Source of the DNA: Dichetophora obliterata
Lineage: Eukaryota; Arthropoda; Insecta; Diptera; Sciomyzidae
DNA: 64,000 nucleotides
Direction: 5' to 3'
Assembly (NCBI GenBank): GCA_963920525.1
Contig: OY986436.1
Location: forward strand, 25,543,818-25,607,817
A model generated the notes under the pieces. The model had not been told where the DNA came from and ran no database searches. It saw nothing but the letters and a program-made list of their open reading frames with translations. Made by a program: the position numbers and the translations under genes. Position 1 is the stretch's first letter. Every line of letters begins with the position of its first letter. This document shows, one piece after another, positions 57,085-64,000 of this stretch.

Positions 57085-59730
57085 GCTGAACAAAATGTAT
57101 CACATGCATATGGCATTTTCTTAAATATTTTAAATAATTATATAAACAGCTCCAGTTGCACAACTGTGTTGAAAAACTCAGAAAGAAACCTGAAACCGTG
57201 GATTGCTCGTTATGTAGTTAAAAAAATTAGGAAAAAAAAATAAACTTGGAAAGAAATGCAGGAAACATCCTCTAAATCTTAGACTTAAGAAACGCTATAA
57301 CAACCTTTGTAAAAATTTAAATACCGAAATAAATTCATGTAGGAATAATTTTTTTCTGCACCAGCTTTATATAGCACAACAAGACCCTAAGAAAGAGTGG
57401 AAAGTCATAAACAGTATTTTAAACCGAGGCATCACAAATCAAACGGAGCAGATTGTTATTAGTAATGGAAACAACAACATAACTGATTTCAAAGAAGTTG
57501 CTAACGTACTAAATAATCACTTTGCATCAATTGGGGAAACTTCTTTTGTGACTGATACCCATGATAATTTTCGATGTCCTGTGGAAAATGTTTCGAGCTA
57601 TAGTTTTTACTTTGAAAATATATCTGGAATTGAGCTTATAAGAATTATTAAGACCTTGGATAACTCCAATTCTTGTGGTTGTGATGGAATTTCAAATAAC
57701 ATTCTAAAAAATATTGCACTTAATATAGTTGATATTTTAAAGCACATTTTTAATTTAAGTGTTTTAACTGGAACCTTTCCTAGCCATCTTAAGAACTCAA
57801 TAGTTATTCCACTTTTCAAAAAAGGCAACAAAAAAGATAAAAACAACTACAGACCAATTTCTCTTTTATCTTCAGTTTCGAAAATTTTCGAAAAAGCAAT
57901 TAAGGCGAGAGTAATATCATTTTTTCAAAAACAAAACTTCTTCAGTGATTGTCAGTACGGTTTTAGAACAAGTCTTTCAACTGAAGAAGCGCTTCTCGAT
58001 TTCTGTTCTTCAATCTACAAAGGACTTGACAATAAAAGATCTTTGTTGATATCACCAAGGCATTCGATATGGTTAATCATAAAATCCTAATAAATAAACT
58101 GCATAACGCAGGCTTCCGGGGCTTTATTTTTGATTGGTTTAGTTCTTATTTAACAAGCAGAACGCAAATGGTTAAAGTTGGTAATGAATTTAGTAACCCC
58201 CGTAGTGTCAATCTAGGTGTTCCCCAAGGATCTGTCCTTGGCCCTGTACTATTTTTGATATACATTAATTCTTTATTTTCACAAAATTTTAGAGGAAACG
58301 TTACAGCTTTCGCAGATGATCTTGCAATAGGCTTTGGATCTGTCAATCCCTTAAATATGATTGCAGATATCAATCACGATGTTCATCTGCTAAGAATTTG
58401 GTTCGCAGAGCATATGCTTATTGTAAGCAGCAAGACAAAGATAATGTATTTTAGCATACATGGTGTGGTAAATCCAGACATTGATATTATATTTCATGGA
58501 CACGACTGCTGTCGATTTAGCATACAAACGTGTACGTTACAAATCCCTACTACTTATAATAGCAACACACTATGCAGTGCAAATTGCTTTACTGTAGAGA
58601 AGGTGCTATGCTATAAATACCTTGGTGTGTCTGTTGATCATAATATGAACTGGTCTGAACACACTTCCTTGTTGAAAAAATACCTTCTTTCATCAGTTAG
58701 ATGTTTCTATCGCTTAAAACAAATCTGCTCTTTTAACTTACTGCTTAAAATATATTATGGCATATTTCATTCAAAACTTCAGTATGGGATAAGCTGTTGG
58801 AGAGGTGCCTATCAACAAAAAATTAGTCCATTGTTAATACTACAAAAAGCAGTACTAAGAAAAATTTGCAATGCCAATCGATTCTCATCTTCAATTGACC
58901 TTTTTAGACGTTTAATGATTTTACCGGTAAGACATTTATACTATTATAGAGTCCTAAAAATATTCTTTAAAAGGAGTGGGTACATGCAAAGCCCAATATT
59001 TGGAAATTATAACCTTCGGAGGAATGCAGGCGTTGCTGTAACGGTACCTACTTTTCGCACTACTCACCACCAACATTTCTTTTCAATCTTATCCTACAGA
59101 TTGTTTAATAAACTCCCCGTTAACATACAATTGTTAAGAAATTTATATATATTTTTGAAAAATATTAAATTGTGGTTTCTAAATTTTGACCACACGGAAA
59201 TTGAAGTTTTGTTGCGCTCCGTTAGCTAAACTTTCTAAATTTAAAAAAAAAAATCCTTATTTAAATTTGTATTTGAACTTGAACTTTTGTTTCTTTGAAC
59301 TTAAATTTTTTAAATTTAATTTTAATTTCTTTACATCGCGCTTACTTGAAGTTTGCACTTAATTAATTTTTGATTTGCAACTCACTTAGCACTCAATTTT
59401 GTAATGTGAATTTTCTAATTTAGATACTTTGCATTTTTGGACTTTATTCTTCGTTTAATATATATTCATTTATTGTACATTTTTATTTTAAATTGTATTA
59501 ATTTAATTAATGATCACATACAAGTATATTTAATTTCCACCCCATAACTCAATCAACACGTTAAACAAAATTTTGAATTTACATTTAACACTATCTTCTC
59601 TTATGAATATAATAAATGTAAAATACTATTCTTATAATTATATTGTATTATTTTGAATTATATTGATACCACTAATGTAAACTTTTGAAGAATAAAAATA
59701 AAGAACAATAAAAAAAAATAAAAAAAAAAA
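57085..59730 (+). mobile_element. Non-LTR retrotransposon 4 inserted in Tc1 element A
   Basis: The insertion is flanked by ATTTAC at 57079-57084 and 59731-59736 and ends in an A-rich tail (AATAAAAAAAAATAAAAAAA). It is 5'-truncated: coding begins in the linker before the reverse transcriptase (KPWIARYVVKKI at about 57195). The flanks on both sides align with element B, confirming that it interrupts element A. Confidence 0.88.
57190..59229 (+). pseudogene. Reverse transcriptase of retrotransposon 4 (one main frameshift)
   Basis: The linker RLKKRYNNLCKNLNTEINS leads into a reverse transcriptase with SNSCGCDGISNNIL, KNNYRPISLLSSVSKIFE and, after a frameshift near 58040, VDITKAFDMVNHKI (first Asp). 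LGVPQGSVLGPVLFLIYIN and TAFADDLAIGF (second and third Asp) follow, then a long C-terminal region ending in a stop at 59229. A second slip lies in an A run near 57237. The endonuclease and ORF1 are missing. FADD instead of YADD and the Cys-rich segment after it (about residues 140-185 of the downstream frame) set it apart from the other three elements here. The clade is uncertain within the Jockey-superfamily group. Confidence 0.85.
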
Positions 59731-60148
59731 ATTTACTAAGTTTCTATTTCAGTTTTAACATAAAATTGGAGAAAAGTATGGCGAAAGGCTACTGGTGTTA
59801 AGAGGCTCAGCGGCAGTTGATTCAGCAAATGAAAAATGGTGGAAGCACAGTTTCAGAAACTGTTGTGTTTCTTAGATCTTTCAGAAAGTTAGTATATAAC
59901 GCATTTCAACATGTAGAACAGTATAGGAGCATTAAGAATGTAAAACAGCGACCTCTAGCGCGAAAAACTACGGCAAGAGAGGATCATTTGATTTATAGAG
60001 CTTCATTTTAAAATCCTTTTAAGACATCAAATTCAACTAAAAATTAAATTTCATTAAAATATTGCTGAAACGTGCCCTCAAAAACCATAAGAAGACGCTT
60101 GAATGAAACCAATTTAAGTGGCTGTATTAGCCTAACATAAACTACACA

Positions 60149-61783
60149 CAGTGGTGGTCACGAATTTAGCACACTTAAAAAAGTAAAATGAATACTTATA
60201 TTTTCCATTTATTTGTTGTACATTTTTAATTAACTTTTTTTTTAGTGTATATATTATGTCTTCTTTATTTCTTATATACATTTTTTTATATCAAAACTTT
60301 TCCCTATAGGACTTAAAATCAAATAAAAATTAAAAATAAGCATTTCGACTTGGTCATGAATTTAGCACACGAGCGAAAAAATGTCTAGGATGAAAAATAT
60401 AATCAAAATTGATTGCATAAAACTCAATATTTCGTAGGAAATCCCTCATTCTTAATTACTGCATCTCATATCCTTGGTAAACTTTTGACCGAAGCCTCAC
60501 AACGGTACTTTGGAATACTATACCGAATCCTTTGGATTTCCCTAAACAAATCTGGCAAATTTTTGGATTGTACTGTTAGTATTTGCTGCTCGAAATCCCT
60601 CCACAGATTCTCAATCTGGTTTAAGTCCAATGATTGCGATGGCCACTTCAAAATATCAATATGTTTGTCTTCCAAGCAACTCTTAACTATGTGAGCACTG
60701 TGCTTTGGATCATTATCCTGCATAAAACGCCATTAAAGTGGAAAATTATCCTCTTGAAATGGTATCATGGTATTGACAAGTACGTTTGTGTAAGCGTGCT
60801 GATCCATTTTTTGGTAAATTTTAACAATCGGACAAACTCCGTGCCAAGAAAACGCCGTCCATATCATAACATTTCAGCCACCCTGTTTAATCGTCTTGAG
60901 CGTGTACTTTGGATTGTGTTGCATGTTTTTAGGACGCCACACATATTGTTTGCTGTCAGAAGCGAACCGGCAAAACTTTGATTTATCCGTCCAAAGCATA
61001 TTTTTCCAAAAATTTGTTGACTATTTAAATATTCTTTTTCAAACGCAAGACTGCATTTAATATTTTTGTGCGACACATGTGGTGTTTGTTGGGCTATAAA
61101 GCTACGGAAATTGTTTTCATTCAAGCGTCTTCTTATGCCTTTTGAGGATACATTTATGCCATATTTTGATGAAATTTCATTTAAAATTTTATTTGAGGTC
61201 TTAAAAGGATCACTAAGTGAAGCTCTATAAATCAAATGGCCCTCTCTTGCTATTGTTTTTCGCGCTCTTGGTCGCTATTTTACATTTTTAATGCTCTAAT
61301 ACTGCTCTACATGTTGTAATGCGTTATATAATAACTTTCACGAACATCTAAGAAGCAGAGCAATCTCTGAAACTGTGCTTCCACCATTTTTCATTTGCTG
61401 AATCAAATGCCGCTGAGCCTCTGAATATCAGTAGCCTTTCGCCATATCTTTCTGCAATTTATTGTTAGAACTCAAATAGAAACTTAATAAATTTAGTATA
61501 TCTTACTAGCAAAGTTTAATTAACGAAAATAAAATACGATATGGAGCAGTAATTCTAATCTGTGCTAAATTCGTGTCCAGCATTTAAGCCACATTGATTC
61601 ATACAACTTGAAATATGTCAGAAAATTTAAGAATAACTAAGAAACCAACTAACGGTACATAGAGTTAACTTCATAAACAACACTCAACAAAAAAATATTT
61701 TATTACAATTCTCAAGCTAAGATGTAAAAAATTTCAAATTAGAGTTACTAACACAGTGTGTGCTAAATTCGTGACCACCACTG
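60149..61783 (-). mobile_element. Tc1-like element B, inserted antisense into element A
   Basis: The ends CAGTGGTGGTCACGAATTTA at 60149 and complement ending 61783 agree over 26 bp. Inner repeats GGTCATGAATTTAGCACA near 60350 and the complement of GGACACGAATTTAGCACA near 61570 give the IR/DR layout. TA follows the right end (61784-61785). On the left the expected TA is missing and element A sequence (AAACTACACA) abuts directly. Its 1635 bp gives the uninterrupted layout of the family. Confidence 0.9.
60466..61453 (-). pseudogene. Tc1-like (DD34E) transposase of element B, decayed
   Basis: Begins MAKGY at about 61443 with a stop at codon 6, then QRHLIQQMKNGGSTVSEIAL (helix-turn-helix), several stops, and an open stretch 61235-60864 (GHLIYRASLSDPFKTSNKIL, GIRRRLNENNFRS). 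The first catalytic Asp box is recognisable but altered (ICFGRINQSF, where WSDES.F is usual), so the Asp is lost. The end, 60723-60466, has MQDNDPKHSAHIVKSCLEDK and SLDLNQIENLW, with 34 residues between Asp and Glu. It is inactive. Comparing it with element A shows which lesions each acquired separately. Confidence 0.85.
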
Positions 61784-62654
61784 TACGTCGCAAAAAATTT
61801 TAAATTTAGATTTGTGTTTGCAAAAGAACATTTAAAAAAGTAAATGAGTTTTTGGAAAAATGTACTTTGGAGCGATAAATCAAATTTTTGCCGGTTCAGA
61901 TCTGACGGTGTCCTCAAAACATGCAACACAATCCAAGCTATACGCTTAAGACTATTAAACATGGAGGTGGAAATGTTATGGTATGAGCGGCGTTTTCTTG
62001 GCACGGAGTCGGTCCGATTGTTAAAATTTACCAAAAAATTGATGAACACGTTTACTAAAATATACTTGTCAATACCATGATACCGTCTGCAGAGGATAAT
62101 ATTCCGCTTTTATGGCGTTTAATGCAGGATAATGATCCAAAGCACACTGATCGCACAGTTAAGAGTTGCTTGGAAGACAATCATGTTAATATTTTGAAGT
62201 GGCTAGTGCAATCACCAGACCTCAACTTGCTTGAGAATCCGTGGAGTGATGTCGAGCAGCCAGTACTAACAATAAAACCCAAAACTTTGCCAGATTTGTG
62301 GACGCAAATTTAAAGCATTTAGTATAGTGTTACAAAGTACTGTTGTGAGGCTTTGGTCGAAATTTTACAAAAGAGATGCGATGCAGAAATTAAGAATAAG
62401 GAATTTCCAACGAAATATTGATTTTTTTTTTTGCTCGTGTGCTAATTCATGCCCAAGTCGAAATGCTTATTTTTATTTTTTACTTGATTTTAAGTTCTTT
62501 AAAAAAAAAGTTTGATATAAAAAATGTATCTAGGATATAAAGACGATATATATCGAATAAAACTTCATTAAAAATTTAAAACGAATAAATGGAAAATTCA
62601 CTAAAGTATTCACTAAACTTTTTGTAGTGTGCTAAATTCGTGACCACCACTGTA

Positions 62655-63105
62655 TACTTAAACAAACAAAAAAATTTTTAATGGTATATTTTTATGCAAG
62701 GGTTCTTTGAGAATTGCACCTCTTGAATCTGGGCTCAATGGTGTTGACAGCACTTCGTTCACATGGATCATCTAAGGACAAAAAACGAAAAATATTCTTA
62801 AAATATATAATACATATTGGCTATAGTCGGACGAAAAAGATTTTTAAAATATTGTTTAAAATAAATGGCAATCATTTGAAAAAAAATCAACATTTTTTCG
62901 TGTTTTTCGATAGAAAATTGTTAATAAAAAAAGGCTACGTCAAGCTAAAGAGTCAAATTTTTTCTACAAAATTCTTTTTGAATCAATTCGATCGGACGAA
63001 AACTGTCTTAGTTATTCTGTAAACCAGGTGAAAAAGAAGTGATTTTGAGTAAACGGCGTTTAAACGGCGTTTGGATGCGCTAAGAAGCGTTCGAATCAGA
63101 AATCT
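62655..63105. other. Spacer; unassigned open frame 62714-63022
   Basis: The 102-codon Lys/Phe-rich plus-strand frame here has no recognisable domain and AT-driven composition; I do not call it a gene. AAACGGCGTTT occurs twice in succession near 63051-63071. Confidence 0.35.
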
Positions 63106-63330
63106 GCAATGAATCACATTTTTGAATTAATGAGCCACTTACACAAAAATGAGTATGAATAAGTATAAGTAGTTTCCAAAGAAGTATTCATATGTGGTTG
63201 ATTCAAAACAAAGTGAGTCACATTTTTGAATCATGAGCCACTTAGTCAAAATTGAGTATGAATGAGTATAAGTAGTTTCCAAATTAGTATTCATGTGATT
63301 GATTCAAAAGAAAATGAATCAAATAAGTAT
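63106..63330. repeat. Two tandem units of about 105 bp
   Basis: TCACATTTTTGAAT, ATGAGCCACTTA, AATGAGTATGAAT and AGTATAAGTAGTTTCCAAA occur in the same order starting near 63115 and 63218. Confidence 0.8.
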
Positions 63331-63336
63331 AGAATG

Positions 63337-63775
63337 AATTAAATATTAAGGGTTGCCACCTAAGAATATGCATTTTTAAGAATTTTAACCATCATTTAAC
63401 TGTGTTAGGGGGTCGCTGAATTCGAATCTTAAATCAGAATTTTAAAATTCAATATGCTTTATAGGATTTTCCACCTTAATATTTTTTTAATTTTACGAAT
63501 TCGGTTCTGGCTCGAACACTAGGTAAAAATGGGTCGCTGAGTCCGAATCATTTGTCGGAATTTCAAAATTATGTCATTTTTTCATAATAGGTTTGCCACC
63601 TAATAATATGTATTTAAAGAATTTTAAAGATCATTTAACAGTGATCATTTAGCAATAAATTAAATATTAAGGGTTGCCACCTAAGAATATGAATTTTTAA
63701 GAATTTAACATTGTTAGGGGGTCGCTGATTTTGAATCTAAAGTCAGAATTTTAAAATTCAATATGGTTAAAAAAG
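63337..63775. repeat. Direct repeat with ~310-bp period (GGGTTGCCACCTAAGAATAT)
   Basis: ATTAAATATTAAGGGTTGCC starts near 63339 and again near 63658, each followed by TTAGGGGGTCGCTGA and CAGAATTTTAAAATTCAATA. A third, more diverged unit (TTTGCCACCTAATAATATG) lies between, near 63590. Confidence 0.8.
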
Positions 63776-63799
63776 CTTTTTATTAAAAAATAGAAATCA

Positions 63800-64000
63800 G
63801 ATTCGAAAATGAGAAAAATCGGATGAAAACCACGCCTACCTCCCATACAAAGTGACTTAACCAAAACGGTAAAATCTTTTTAAAATCCACAAAAATTAAT
63901 ATATTGACTTCAAATTTTGCACAGCGTCTTTTATATGTATTATAAACTTTAAGTATGAAATTTTTAAGCATGGGATGATAAACACGCCTACCTCCCTTAC
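63800..64000. repeat. Two units of the CCACGCCTACCTCCCAT dispersed repeat, cut by the window end
   Basis: The same layout as 4084-4275: AAAACCACGCCTACCTCCCA near 63819, ACGGTAAAAT, AAATTTTGCACAGCG, then AAACACGCCTACCTCCC near 63980. Confidence 0.7.

Larger units (their letters stand above)
59778..62313 (+). pseudogene. Tc1-like transposase of element A (split, decayed)
   Basis: The plus-strand frame starts MAKGYWC, with a stop at codon 8, then QRQLIQQMKNGGSTVSE (paired-type helix-turn-helix) up to about 60130. It is interrupted by element B and resumes at 61784 through SFWKNVLWSDKSNFCRFRSD, where the first catalytic Asp box is visible as LWSDKSNF. The last part (62077-62313) shows LMQDNDPKHTDRTVKSC and SPDLNLLENPW, with 34 residues between the second Asp and the Glu (DD34E). 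Several stops and shifts separate the parts. Element B is inserted between the DNA-binding and catalytic regions. Confidence 0.85.
56792..62652 (+). mobile_element. Tc1-like element A, interrupted by two later insertions
   Basis: Outer ends are CAGTGGTGGTC at 56792 and its complement ending 62652, each next to TA (56790-56791, 62653-62654). A second copy of the end motif (GGACACGAATTTAGCACA near 57000 and the complement of GGGCATGAATTAGCACA near 62440) lies about 200 bp inside each end, the IR/DR layout of several Tc1-like families. A non-LTR retrotransposon (57085-59730) and a second family member in reverse orientation (60149-61783) split it. Without them it is about 1.57 kb, close to element B. 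Confidence 0.9.

Overview
The window is AT-rich eukaryotic DNA with no recognisable host gene. The element families point to a higher (brachyceran) fly: a Mos1-like mariner, a rosa-like DD41D mariner, a P element with THAP-domain exons, Helitron-like repeats and several Jockey/CR1-, L2/Kiri- and R1/LOA-type non-LTR retrotransposons. P-like elements are known in drosophilids and calyptrate flies and rosa in tephritids, so the sequence does not settle the family. I found no tRNA, rRNA, CRISPR or bacterial operon. Nearly everything codable is a transposase or reverse transcriptase, mostly broken, so this reads as transposon-dense intergenic or heterochromatic DNA.

Layout. 1-5.6 kb: an endonuclease relic, a ~260 bp tandem repeat array and plain AT-rich sequence. 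5.6-6.9 kb: a structurally complete Mos1-like mariner with one nonsense codon. 7-8.8 kb: a degenerate AT repeat and ~790 bp of an ATTAAAA-type heptamer microsatellite. 10.9-13.5, 18.0-20.4 and 37.7-39.3 kb: three copies of a non-coding Helitron-like family. 13.8-15.1 kb: a broken DD41D mariner. 15.4-17.4 kb: a 1.2 kb fold-back element followed by a TTAA-flanked MITE. 20.8-22.0 kb: an R1/LOA-like relic. 24.1-28.0 kb: a nearly complete non-LTR retrotransposon on the minus strand, whose two ORFs are joined at a canonical -1 slippery heptamer with a hairpin downstream. 32.2-36.6 kb: a full-length P-family element with exact 8-bp target duplication and six inferred exons, the later ones damaged. 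40.3-41.3 kb: a mariner fragment, a small MITE and a 41-bp tandem repeat. 41.6-44.1 and 46.3-49.1 kb: two 5'-truncated retrotransposons. 49.7-52.3 kb: a pogo/Tigger-like element with perfect 26-bp inverted repeats that lost its first catalytic Asp by internal deletion. 54.7 kb: a MITE. 56.8-62.7 kb: a nest, with a Tc1-like element interrupted by a non-LTR retrotransposon and by an opposite-oriented second copy of itself. 62.7-64 kb: more short tandem repeats.

The elements do not form a pathway. What links them is insertion history, which can be read from target duplications and nesting. The most informative items are the frameshift signal at 26.90-26.95 kb, the P element, the nested Tc1 locus, and the Helitron-like family whose three copies all sit between A and T. 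Coding limits in damaged elements are approximate. Clade assignments rest on motif recognition by eye, without alignment.
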